From NCBI GenBank assembly GCA_903839675.1, contig CAIMDB010000021.1, positions 1-45,515 of the forward strand: a DNA stretch of 45,515 nucleotides, read 5' to 3'. Position 1 is the first letter of the stretch. Each line of letters begins with the position of its first letter. A program made the position numbers and the translations under genes. Origin of the DNA: an uncultured Sphingomonadales bacterium (GTDB lineage: Bacteria > Pseudomonadota > Alphaproteobacteria > Sphingomonadales > Sphingomonadaceae). Below are positions 34,614 to 44,600 of this stretch, piece by piece. A model generated the notes under the pieces. That model did no database searches and had not been told where the DNA came from. It worked only from the letters and a program-made list of their open reading frames with translations.

Positions 34614-34765
34614 TAAAAAGCCCTTGGCGCTGCAACTCATCCGATGATCTTTGCGATTTTCTGAGGCCAAAACCTTTCTGCATCATTGGGAACGGCATTT
34701 ACTTGGCAAGTGCGCGCCAACGTATCGGGGTTGACCGAAACTCGCAATCAGACTGATATAACGCC

Positions 34766-35653
34766 ATGCAATTGAATGATCTTTTGAAACTCCATGGCAT
34801 CGACACGAGCAAAGTTATCGTGGTCCGACACAAGCCGACCGCCGCAGAGCTCAATGACCTTTTGCCTCAGTGGGCTGAGGATAAGCCAGATATCTTCAAC
34901 TGCTATCAGCAGACACAAGGCCCGGTTTTAGAGAAGGCGATGCTGCGGCTCAGAGGCGAAGGGTATATCGCATCGTTTATCGGACAAAGTCCTGGAAAAG
35001 CGACGTTTGTAGGACTGTATAAAATTGCAGGTTCTCGAGCGATCACTAGCGACGAGTTTTCAAAAATCCCTGAGCATCAGTTGCTCGGGAAATTAGGCAG
35101 TACCAGCTTTGGGGCAAGCGAACCCCGCAAAACCATAGAATTCTTCGATCTCGTTTTGGATCTAGGTTTTTATCCCATCTGGAAGGGGCGGCTCATCATT
35201 GACTGGCCTCAACTGGAACGATCTTGGTGGAGGCGGGCCGAACGGAACGTAATGCCTGTTTCGGCAATCCTCGATGAAAGCGCATTCGTCGCGAACATTC
35301 CAGCTTGGCAAGACGTTAATCTAAACTGGACGCAGTTGAAGAATCTGACTGCCACGAGGAGGAATGTCTTTTCTCAATGGCGGGGTATCTATTTTATCCA
35401 TGATGCATCCGATGGCCGAGGATATGTTGGTTCCGCCTATGGCGAGACAAACCTGCTTGGTCGCTGGTTGGGATATTCGAAAACAGGACATGGAGGAAAT
35501 TCACTCTTAAAGGGAAGAAATCCTGAAAATTTTAGGTTCAGTATCCTACAACTCCTAGCCCATGATCATGACCCCACCGATGTCATTCGGATTGAGAATA
35601 GTTGGAAGGAGCGCTTGCACACCCGCAAGCCGCATGGGTTGAACGAGAACTGA
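34766..35653 (+). CDS. GIY-YIG domain protein at the island edge
   Basis: A 295-residue protein with a C-terminal GIY-YIG nuclease domain: GIY at 207-209 (WRGIYFIHDASDGRGYVGSA), an arginine at Arg233, and a likely metal-binding Glu277 in IRIENSWKERL. It ends with the asparagine-containing GLNEN. The N-terminal 200 residues form a separate domain that I do not recognise (segments VVRHKPTAAELNDLLPQW and GKATFVGLYKIAGSRAIT). Base composition is clearly AT-richer than the left part of the window, supporting horizontal origin. It is the first gene inside the putative island. A mobile or defence nuclease role is possible but unproven. Confidence 0.75.
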   Translation: MQLNDLLKLHGIDTSKVIVVRHKPTAAELNDLLPQWAEDKPDIFNCYQQTQGPVLEKAMLRLRGEGYIASFIGQSPGKATFVGLYKIAGSRAITSDEFSKIPEHQLLGKLGSTSFGASEPRKTIEFFDLVLDLGFYPIWKGRLIIDWPQLERSWWRRAERNVMPVSAILDESAFVANIPAWQDVNLNWTQLKNLTATRRNVFSQWRGIYFIHDASDGRGYVGSAYGETNLLGRWLGYSKTGHGGNSLLKGRNPENFRFSILQLLAHDHDPTDVIRIENSWKERLHTRKPHGLNEN

Positions 35654-35677
35654 CAGGTAGCCGCTTTTGTTGGAAAT

Positions 35678-35872
35678 TCATTTTGCCCCGAGGGCCTCTC
35701 TACCTGCTTCCGTGATGGCCCAGTAAACGCCATCATCTATGTCTAGTGGATCTGCCGAAGCCCCTTCGTGGTTCCTACAGTCGACGTAGCCTCTTGATTG
35801 AAGCCCTTGAAGCATCTCTGTCATGCCGTCCTGCAACCACGCGCTTGATGCCCAAATTGCATTCAATTTCAA
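35678..35872 (-). CDS. Short hypothetical protein, possibly a 5'-truncated gene
   Basis: A 64-codon frame from TTG at 35872 ending in DDGVYWAITEAGREALGAK, which resembles the wing of a small winged-helix protein. The frame stays open upstream to about 35945 (reading ILTDEQIKHLRLLKLNAIW) but has no ATG or GTG before it meets a stop, so the true 5' end may have been lost. Codon use looks coding. Confidence in function is nil; it may be a remnant. Confidence 0.4.
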   Translation of the reverse strand: MKLNAIWASSAWLQDGMTEMLQGLQSRGYVDCRNHEGASADPLDIDDGVYWAITEAGREALGAK

Positions 35873-36329
35873 TAAGCGAAGATGTTTGATTTGCTCGTCG
35901 GTTAGAATTTGTCCTGCCCCAAATTTAGAATTTCGCGCCCTTGTGCCTCATATCAGCCGCCACCCATTTTGCGCTGCTGTATCTGGCCTGAGACAAGAAG
36001 CTAAGAAACTTGTTAGAGACATACCGATTGCTAACGAAGACAATGAGCAGCGCAAAATCTAATTGCTCGGGAGCGGCAGCGAGACGGGAGGCCAAGAGAA
36101 GCCCAGAGCGCACAGAGGTATCACTGACAAAACCGACGAAAGCCACTTTTGTCAGATTTGTCAGTGACGTTATGGTGCGATTTGTAAGATAGGTGCTGTC
36201 AGTCGAACCGCAGCTTGTATCCGACAGGCATTTTTGCTCGGAGTTGCGCGGCAGCGTCACGTCGTTGATTGAAATATCGGAACGGGTTGCAATGTTCTCT
36301 GGGCCGTCGCATGCCTCAGACTTATCTCG
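35873..36329. other. AT-rich remnant region without a convincing gene
   Basis: About 450 bp between the short hypothetical frame and the broken helicase. It holds an 11-bp inverted repeat (TCACTGACAAA at 36121-36131 and its complement at 36157-36167) and a copy of the 33-bp repeat seen at the IS end (36192-36224). A 111-codon minus-strand frame (35925-36260) and shorter plus-strand frames cross it, but none shows a domain or good start. It is best read as recombination debris. Confidence 0.5.
36192..36224 (+). repeat. 33-bp repeat, diverged copy 1 of 3
   Basis: Begins GGTGCTGTCAGTCGAACC. It differs at four positions from the two identical copies at 45150 and 45197, and has the same orientation. 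The copies at the right border the IS6-family transposase gene, so this may be the remnant end of a related insertion sequence. Confidence 0.7.
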
Positions 36330-37367
36330 TTACGCTCTTTCGCACAACCGGTGCATTTGCTTTGACAGTGCCTGCGTGAAGGGCTTGCTCTCGTTTTCTT
36401 TCAAGGTTGCTTCCGCTGTCGCAAAAAGTTGAGACGATGTTAGCAGGCCCCGCGCTGACAGGATTGCCCGGGCGGCGTCGAAGACTGGCCACACGGTCTC
36501 GCGCTGCTTTGATCCAAGCCGATTTCTGCGTCCAATCCGGGGTACGGTTGTGTAGCTGGCAAGGTCGGGCAGGTTCCATGCATCGACGATCTGCCGCCAT
36601 TCCGAAAATACAAATTTCGGCGACAGGTCCTTGTAGCCCAAATCAGCGATTGCGCGCTCTAACGCGACTTGCTGGGCATCAATCGTGGCCATCGTAGGCC
36701 TTCGCCCCGTAGCAAGCTGAAATAGCTCTGATGCGGCATCCTCGAAGGAAGCATTCGACACGCGAGCCAGCTTGGCCGGGTCATCAGCCAGCAAGATTGC
36801 CAGTTTGGCGCGTAAGGAGTTAGCAAGCGGACGCGAGAAGCTTGTCAGCAAAACCCGCGCCTGCGGATCCTCCCGAACGGCACGGGCAGCGCGGTGCAGG
36901 GCAACGATGGTCTTGCCGGTACCAGCCGTGCCGGTCACGCGCGCCGGGCCAGAAAAGTCGCGGTCCACGACATCGCGTTGCGAGGGATGGAGGAACACGC
37001 TCCACTTGTCCCATGGGAAGTCGAGGGCCAGCCGCAGTTCTTCTTCGCTGGTGATGGTCTGGACGCGGCGCAGCGTGTCCGGGTGAGCGAAGGTATCGGC
37101 AGGCGCTGGCTCCGGCGTCGGCAGCCGGCCGGTTGCGGCATAATCGAGCAACGCCTCGGCAACTTCGGCAGGCAGCCGGTCGCTCATCTGGAAGGACCGT
37201 TCCTCGGTCCAGCCTTTGATATCGGCGATCCAATCAGCCGGTGCACCAATGTTCAATAGATCGACTTCGGTCAGGCTGGCGAAGATCGCAGGTGCAACGG
37301 GTGGCACGGGAGCGTGCACTGCTTGCGGTTGCCCGCTTTTGGCATCGGTCTGGCGCGCCGACATCAC
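36330..37367 (-). pseudogene. Truncated UvrD-type helicase fragment
   Basis: A 345-codon frame carrying the N-terminal ATPase part of a superfamily 1 helicase: Walker A VTGTAGTGKTIVALHRAA, LLTSFSRPLANSLRAKL, and the approach to motif II (ATLKENESKPFT). At this point intact relatives continue into the DEAQD Walker B motif. Here the frame runs into 14 unrelated residues (QALSKQMHRLCERA) and stops, so homology ends near base 36375. The 5' side is also abnormal: relatives carry an extra N-terminal RelE-like domain before the VPPVAPAIFASL segment, and it is absent. The piece is a doubly truncated relic and cannot act as a helicase. Confidence 0.7.
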
Positions 37368-37392
37368 CCAACCAAGCGGGCGATGTCGGCGC
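37355..37392. terminator. Hairpin downstream of the OmpA-like gene
   Basis: An 11-bp perfect inverted repeat (GCGCCGACATC and its complement) with a 16-base loop lies eight bases past the OmpA-like stop. No T-tract follows, so terminator function is only likely. It overlaps the 5' end of the helicase fragment, suggesting that the breakpoint lies here. Confidence 0.45.
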
Positions 37393-37400
37393 GTCCTAGC

Positions 37401-37955
37401 TTATTTGACTCCGCGGATGACCACCCGACGGTTCTTCGCGCGGTCGTCTTCATTCTCGTTCGAAGCAACCGGTGCCTTATCCGAGTAGGAAATGACCGAC
37501 ATACGGTTTAGCGCAACGCCCTGTTGGTTGAGGAACAATCGAACAGATTCAGCGCGGGCCAGACCGATGGCGATTTTCTTGGTTTCATTGCCACGGTTGT
37601 CAGTATGGCCCTGGATCTCCAAATAAACGTCCTTGTTGTCTGATGTGAGTTTTGCCGCAAGTTCCGTCAGACTGGCTTGGGCAGCGGCAGAGAGTTCAGA
37701 ACGACCGGCGCCAAAAGAGGCCACAGCATCGCTCAGGGTTGTTGTGAATTGAAACTTACCTTCGGCAAGCGTGTAAGCAGCATTCGCGCGACCAAAGGCG
37801 GAGGCGGCGGAGGCTTGCGCCGCATTGTCAACCTTGGTCAGGGCCGCAGCGTGCTGCATGTCGAGAGTGCTAATCGCCCGTTTGACATATTCATGGCTGG
37901 CACAACCCGAAAGCAGGGTCATGGTTGCAACAAGCGCAAAGGTAGAACGAAACAT
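37401..37955 (-). CDS. OmpA-family lipoprotein
   Basis: A 184-residue outer-membrane lipoprotein. The signal ends in the lipobox LLSGC (Cys18). A helical linker (about residues 25-70) precedes a C-terminal OmpA/Pal peptidoglycan-binding domain with IQGHTDNRG and NRRVVI, which hold the residues that bind diaminopimelate. ATG at 37955 is preferred over ATG at 37961 because GAGGAG lies six bases upstream of the former but directly abuts the latter. It lies downstream of the autotransporter and IalB-like genes in the same direction (79 bp gap), possibly as one surface-structure operon. Confidence 0.85.
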   Translation of the reverse strand: MFRSTFALVATMTLLSGCASHEYVKRAISTLDMQHAAALTKVDNAAQASAASAFGRANAAYTLAEGKFQFTTTLSDAVASFGAGRSELSAAAQASLTELAAKLTSDNKDVYLEIQGHTDNRGNETKKIAIGLARAESVRLFLNQQGVALNRMSVISYSDKAPVASNENEDDRAKNRRVVIRGVK

Positions 37956-38034
37956 GGACATCTCCTCGTTTGGTTATGGATAGGATGAATAGCTCCGGCC
38001 TCAAGGAGGGGCCGCTTGGAGCCAGTTGTGGGGC

Positions 38035-38601
38035 TCATTTTTCAAGTTCCTGAAGGCGGTCAAACACAACAGACAGGCCCTTAAAAGACACAGGGAGCTC
38101 GATCTTGTTGGCCATTGCATCCTGCCACCGAGCTGTCACCGCAGTGTCGGTCGCCACGGCACGCAAGCGTGATACCGCTGCAGGAGTGTTTAGGGGAATG
38201 TCCGCAAAGCAGCCTTGCGGAATGCAGATGCCGAAGGGCAGAGCGATGGGATCCGTAGAGCCGATCGTTAACGTGGCAGGCGAACCAATCGTCACGGATA
38301 CCGGAACTCTTAGCGATAGACGCAAAGGCTGCCCTTTGCCTGGATGTCCTACGGCGAGCACAGCGACCGCCTGGCCTTGTGGGTTTTTAAGGCTGTGAAG
38401 GCCCTCGCATCGCTGTGTTGGGCCAGTGCCGACACAGACGAGCATCCAATTACCAAAAGTGGCCGTGGTCACCTCAGGTGTAGCTGCCTCTGATGAAGTT
38501 GCCGAGGGCACGTCCTTGGCATTGGCGGTCGAGGTTGCTGTGATTAGAGCCCCAGCAACCAGCAACAAGGGAAGAGAGGTCGTCGGGAATCGCGCCCTCA
38601 T
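38035..38601 (-). CDS. IalB-like (invasion-associated locus B) secreted protein
   Basis: A 188-residue protein with a signal peptide (MRARFPTTSLPLLLVAGALI to about TANA). The mature part fits the invasion-associated locus B family: FGNWMLVCVGTGPTQRCEGL, LRLSLRVPVSVTIGSPATL and PFGICIPQGCFADIPL, with two cysteine pairs likely forming disulfides. The ATG at 38601 shares its A with the autotransporter stop (TGATG), so it is translationally coupled. A longer frame from 38679 lies inside that gene. The family name comes from Bartonella and does not prove an invasion role here. A chaperone or accessory role for the coupled autotransporter is possible. Confidence 0.82.
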   Translation of the reverse strand: MRARFPTTSLPLLLVAGALITATSTANAKDVPSATSSEAATPEVTTATFGNWMLVCVGTGPTQRCEGLHSLKNPQGQAVAVLAVGHPGKGQPLRLSLRVPVSVTIGSPATLTIGSTDPIALPFGICIPQGCFADIPLNTPAAVSRLRAVATDTAVTARWQDAMANKIELPVSFKGLSVVFDRLQELEK

Positions 38602-41600
38602 CACCAAGTCCACCTGAGGCCCGCTGTCGCGTTCTCGCTCTTGATGTTGGCGCCCAGATCGGCATTGTAACGGACCCAAAGGATCGCGCCACCGCGCATC
38701 CGAAGGCTCACACCGCCGCCCAATAATGCTGCGTCACTATCTCGTCTGACGCTCAGGTTCTGCATCTGCGTGCTCAATGCTTCAATGAAGGCCGCGTCGG
38801 TGCGCGTGGTGCGGCCGGCAAGTTCGTGGGCCACATGGCCACGCAGCGAAGCGCTCATCTGATATCCATTGGCAACTTCGGTCGAGGCTTCAAGACGCAA
38901 GCCAAGCTTTCCGCGAAGTGACGTTTGCGTGTCGCGGTTAACGGCCAAGGAGACCGCTCCGCCTTGGAATTCATTCAGCGCATTACGGGTTGCAAGCTGA
39001 ATGTCGGCGCCGGCTTCCGGCATTGCGAAGACGCCTCCCCCGACTTTGTAGCGATAGCCAACAGTCGAGTTGCCACTCAGACCCCAGCCCTTACCCTTGC
39101 CACGTGCGCCGGTCGTGATGGCGAAGAGGTCGCGCATCGAGGCGTAGTCGAAGTGCGAAACAGTTGCACGGTTGTTGAAATAGAGGCTCTCGTCCTTCCA
39201 ACTCATGTAACCGCCGACGCTAAATGCTCCTGTCTCCACGTAAGAACCAATTTCCGGCGATCGCACCTTGTCGGTGCTGTAACTGACAGTCGCACCCACG
39301 ACGAGATCGGAGTAAAGCTGCTTATCAGCGCCAAGCACCACTCCCGTTCGGTCAGAGTGGAAGCGTGTCTGACCAGTATTTTCAGCCCGCAGATTGCCGC
39401 TGTTTCCGGCCATCCAATATGTGATTTCGCCGTCTTTTGCGACGGCATTTTCGGTCACAGCAACCATGCCCTGCCGAACATTCATCTGCTCTTCGACGGC
39501 ACTGACGGTGCTCCGCACCGCGTCAATGGCGGAGAGCGTTGCGTCACCATATCCCGTTGCCGAGAGGTGGTCGAGTTGCGCTGCGATTTGGCTGGATTGT
39601 AGGCCATAAATTTGGCGCAGCGCGTCGGTGACACTGGTGTTGGCGCGGATACCCGGTACGGGGCGAAGCGCATCAAGGCTGCGCGCAGTTGAATCCTGGT
39701 TGGTGGTCAACGACACACCGAACGGCGCGAGTTGATTATAATGGATCGGCACCGCGTAGAGTGTCACCGCGTTGGCTGTATACAGCGCGTCGAAACGCGA
39801 GCCAGCAAGCAAGCCAGAGCTCGGCTGTATGAGAGAGGAGAAGCTACCGGTTACACCTTCACGGGCCGATGCCACGATGAAGCTCTCACCAATGGCCGGC
39901 CTGTAGGTGTTGTTGGCACTGCCCGAAATACCTCGAAGAATTGGCGACAACGTCCCACCAGCTGCAAGTTTTTTCTCTACGAGGATACGACTGTAGTTCC
40001 CAGCACCAACGTCCGTGCCCGGTCCGTCAATAGCGATGACAAGGTCGGCTGTATTGCCCAGTGTCAAATCCTGGGCAAAGACGAGAGTACCGGGGCTGTT
40101 TCCTGGCTTGAGCGTGCCATTGATCGTCGACGGCATTGAAATCGTGCCGACCCCGTTCAAAAGCGCGTCCGAGCCCGTGGTCAACATTGTCGGCGTCACC
40201 GACCATGAACCGCCGGAAATGGCGGTCGTGCCACTGAGAAGCTTGTTCCAACCAATCTGTTCAAGGAAAATGGGGCCACTCAGGTCTAACGCGTATATGC
40301 CGGCTTCTATGGTCGACGTTCTGCCGACGTAGAAGTCGCGCGCAGAGGCAAAATCATCTAGCAAAAGCAGCTTACCATTGAGGATGCGCACGTCGCCTGA
40401 GGCTGCGCCCAACGCCGCGTCGCCGTTGACGCCGACGATGGTTCCGCCAGTTATGGTCGTGCCACCTGCATAGCTGTTGTCGCCGGTCAGATTGATCCGG
40501 CCACCCCCTTGGGCCAACAACGCGCCTTCGCCGGATACTGTCCCGGAAAGGCCAAGCGTTTTGGTATTCGTGTTGATGATGCTGTCGCTTTCAAGTTCGA
40601 TGTTGCGGCTGGAATTGAAGCCCGCGCTGATGTCCAGTTGTGCATTTTCAAGCGTCAATGTTCCTGAAACGTCACCAAGTGCCTCGTCGCGGCTGATCGT
40701 GACCAACGCATTGGAAATCCGCGTCCCACCCAGATAGGTGCTTTCCCCCGTCAGGGTTTCGCGGCCGGCTGTGATGGCAAGGCCTCCATTGCCGCTGATC
40801 GCGCCGTCAAAGCGGTCCCCTGCGTTGGCCAGCGTTAGAGTGTTGTCACCAAGCTTGATCTGCCCATTGCCGAGGAGTGTCTGGATCGACACGCCGGCGC
40901 TGCTTGCTGAGATGTCGAATGTACCGTTATCTACCACCTTTGAAGCGGTTGCAATTGTACCAGCACCGGCGACTGCCAGCGTCGAGCCCGATGCGATCGT
41001 TGCCGCCCCGCCAAATACGTTTGCGCCCGAAAGCGTTTGCGTGCCGCCTGTAACCGTTACCCCACCGGTATTGCCAATAACGCCTGAAAATGTTTCGTTG
41101 GCGGCCGTGAGCGTCAGGTCCTTGCTGCCGAGGTCAACAACGCCAGAACCGGCCAGTGAAATGATCGAAGCGCCCGTGTTGCTGCCTGTCAAATCGAACA
41201 GACCGTCAGCGATGACTCTGCCAGACTGCGCGATTGACCCGGCACCAGACAGTGCCAGCTTGGCGCCTGCCGCAACGGTTGTCTCGCCTGTGTAGGTGTT
41301 GATGCCCGTCAGCGTTTCGGCGCCAACCGCAACAATCATAGCGCCCCCAGAAGCATCAGTGATGACGCCAGAGAAGGTGCCGCTTGCAGCCGTCAACGTC
41401 AGCGACTTATCGCCAAGGTCAACTGTGCCTGAACCCGAAAGGGTAGTGATGCGCGCGCCATCTGTCGTCTTCGAGATATCGAACAGACCGTTGGCAACAA
41501 CGCCCTCCGAGAATTCAATGGCGCCATTGCTTAGAAGTGACAGCGTGGAGCCGTTGGCAATCGTCGTTGCACCCTTATACGCGTTGGTGGCGGATAGCGA

Positions 41601-44600
41601 CTGAAAACCACCCGCGACCGTGAGCGCGCCCGCCCCTTCAATTACACCAGCGAAGTCGTCATCGCCGGCTGTGATTGTTAGGGCCTGCGCACCCAGATTG
41701 ACGATGCCATCACCTGAAAGCGTGGTGATGAGCGCACCCGAATTCGTGGTCGAAATGTCAAACAAGCCGTTGTTAGTGACACCAGAGGACTGTGCGATAG
41801 CACCACTGCCTGCTAAAACTAGTTCTGCATCTGCCGAGACGTTTGTATGCCCGATAAAGGTGTTGATCCCACCCAGAATTTCGCGACCTTTGGTCAGTGT
41901 GACGCCGCCGGAGCCTGAAATCACGCCGTCGAAGCGATCATGCGCATCGGTGAGCGTAAGTGTTTTGGCACCGAGAATGAAGCGACCGCTGCCTGTGAGT
42001 GACTCTATCGCAGCGCCATTTGACGTGCCCGAAATATCCACCGTGCCGGCAACGCGGATGCTGTCTGAATTGGCAATTGATCCGCCATCGACAAGCTTCA
42101 AAGTCGCATCGGCTCCGATGTCGGTGGTGCCGGTGTAAGTGTTGACACCCGTCAGCACTTCCTCGCCGCCGGCGAGGACAAGCCCGCCTGCACCACTGAT
42201 CGAGCCGCTAAAGCTGTCATTGGCCTTGGTCAGTGTCAGATATTGGTTGCCCAGCCAGACCAAGCCGTCGCCCGACATCGTCTGGATCGATGCGCCATTT
42301 GTCGTTGCGAGGATTGAGAAAATCCCGTTGTTGACCAATTTGGACGACGACAGGATGGAGCCGGTGCCAGCCAGATCAAGGGCGGCCAGATCATGAATGG
42401 TCGTTACGCCGGTATAGGTGTTCACACCGCTGAGGCGCTGGATTCCGCCCTTGATGTCAAACGTGCCGCTGCCTTCAATCTTACCGCCAAAATCAGCGAG
42501 AAGCGGGCCAAGGCCCAGCGTGACTGCAAAGGGCTTGTTGTCGATCTTCACTGTACCAAAACCGGAAAGGCCGCCCACAGACGTGCCCGCATCGGTGCGG
42601 GTAATGTCAAACACCGCATTGGGGTTCAAGATGCTCAGCAGCGCCGTCGGGGCAATTTCGCCCTTTCCTTGCAAGATAAGCTCACCGTTATTGAGATAAG
42701 TCGCGCCGGTATAAAGGTTTTTGTTTAGAATGTAGATCGTGCCGTCATTGAAAACATCGTTAAAAGTCACTCCGCCAAGGCCAATGATCTGCCCTGTATA
42801 CTTCAGATAATCGATGTTTGCCGGAATGCTGCGGCCCGGCTCCAGCGTATTTTCCTGCGCGCGGTTTTTGACAACAACCATTCGCACTGAGGTGAAGGGG
42901 TCAATCCCGCCAAGACCTGTGAGGATCGAGTTGGTGAATGTCACGCTACCGGTTGCATCAGGTGCACCGAAGACCAATGCGCTGCCGACCGGTACGAACC
43001 CAAAGGCGCCCCAAACGAGCGGCGTATTTCCGGAAAGCGTAACCGTTATGTTGCCCTGTTCGGCCGAAGGAACTGACGTGTCGCCGCTCACGACGCCGTT
43101 CCAATAAGCAAAACCGCCAGAACCGGTCCACTGAACATCAGTCGGACCATCCCCAACATTGCGGTTGAAGTCCTTGCTGGTCTCCAAAATTCCCGCGTTG
43201 GAGAATTCCAGCTTGGAGCCGGTGGGCAAACCGTCGCCGTCATTGGCGCGCAAGATCGCACTCAACTCACCGGGAATGCTCAATGGGTTGAGGATGCTGC
43301 CGACCTTTGTGGTGCCGGCATAATGGTTCGTTGTGCCTGGCGCCATTACTGTGGTGCCAGCTGCGACCGTCACAGAACCAAGGCCCACTCCGCCAAGGCC
43401 AACTGCGGAATCATCAGCGATGGATTGTGGGCCGATAAACGTCACAACGTCGAGCGGGGTTGCGCCGAGGATTAACTGCGAAGCGCCCTGAAGGAAGATG
43501 GAATTGCCAGCAGACTTTCCAGAGGCGCCACCATTAAGGCTTTGGCCCGCGACCGCGCTGTTGCCCATGAACGTGCTAACGCCGTTGATGAAGACGGTGC
43601 CGAGGTTCTGCACGAAAATCGCGCCTCCAAGGCCGGAGCCGCCGCCGCCGCCTTGAGGTGTTAAAACGCCTTCGCCGGTGCCCGAGCTACCAACGCCAGC
43701 GCCATAGCCGGCAATGCCGCCCGCGCCCGCCGCGCCGGTTGTGGCGCCGGTAACACCAAGAAGGCCAGCGAACCCGCCGTTTCCGCCCTGAGCACCGCCA
43801 GCGCCAAAGCCGGAGATGCCAGCATTACCACCGTCGCCACCATCGGCCTCAACATTAAATCCGAAGCCAAGACCACCTTGGCCGCCGTCTCCGCCTGTGC
43901 CACCCGACGCACCAAAACCGCCATTTCCGCCTCGGCCACCTTTGCCGCCGCTGCCGCCATTAGCGTAGATGCCTGCAGCCTGCCCCGAGATCCAAGAAGT
44001 CAGCGACTCGGTCGCCTCGGTCAACTGCTGGGTCGCCAGCGAAACGTTTTGAGAAGTTACGGCAATGGTTGCAGCATCATTTGTCAATTGGAGGGCGTCA
44101 GCCGCCACCATGGTTGTTAACGTTCCGATTTCCACGCTGAACTTGGCGACCAGCAGGGCTGCAGAAGCCGTATCAAGCGGGTTTGCCAGATCAGCGGTGG
44201 CAGCGGCGGTGGCGATTGTGGCAGCCGTCAGCGAAATTGCATCCGCTGTCTGGATCAAAATACTGATGGTCTGCTGCGCGCCTGCGATACCTGCTTCCTG
44301 CGTCGCGATTGCAAGGTTCTGCGTCGCATCGGCTACGGCTTGAATTCGGACCGGGTTGGTCGCCCAACCATTCTGACCCTGACCACCCGACCCACCTTTG
44401 CCGCCTTGCGTAAAGGGGATTAGCGCTGTTGAGAGACCAGTGGCGCCTTGGTTTCCGCTCAAACCATTTCCATTGCCGTCGCCGAAAATGTACTTATCGC
44501 TCTGACCGTAAGGCGTAGTGCCGGGGAAACCAGGAATGCCCGGAATAAGAGAAGTGGCGCCGACGACGCCGCTAGGAATGCCACCACCGTTAAGCGTGCC

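Noticed and set aside
34466-34756. 96-codon plus-strand frame containing DGGAGGIRTF
   Set aside because: This is the well-known false reading across the antisense of a tRNA 3' end; the start lies inside the transporter gene's end and no domain is seen.
35925-36260. 111-codon minus-strand frame in the remnant region
   Set aside because: No domain, no good start signal, and part of the frame follows an inverted repeat that gives similar peptides on both strands; kept as debris.
41620-42138. Plus-strand Pro/Ser-rich frames opposite the autotransporter repeats
   Set aside because: They mirror the repeat structure of the real gene on the other strand and have no start signals.
40750-42430. Regular ~280-bp periodicity resembling a satellite or CRISPR-like array
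   Set aside because: The units are coding, in frame, and have no short conserved repeat with variable spacers; they are protein repeats.
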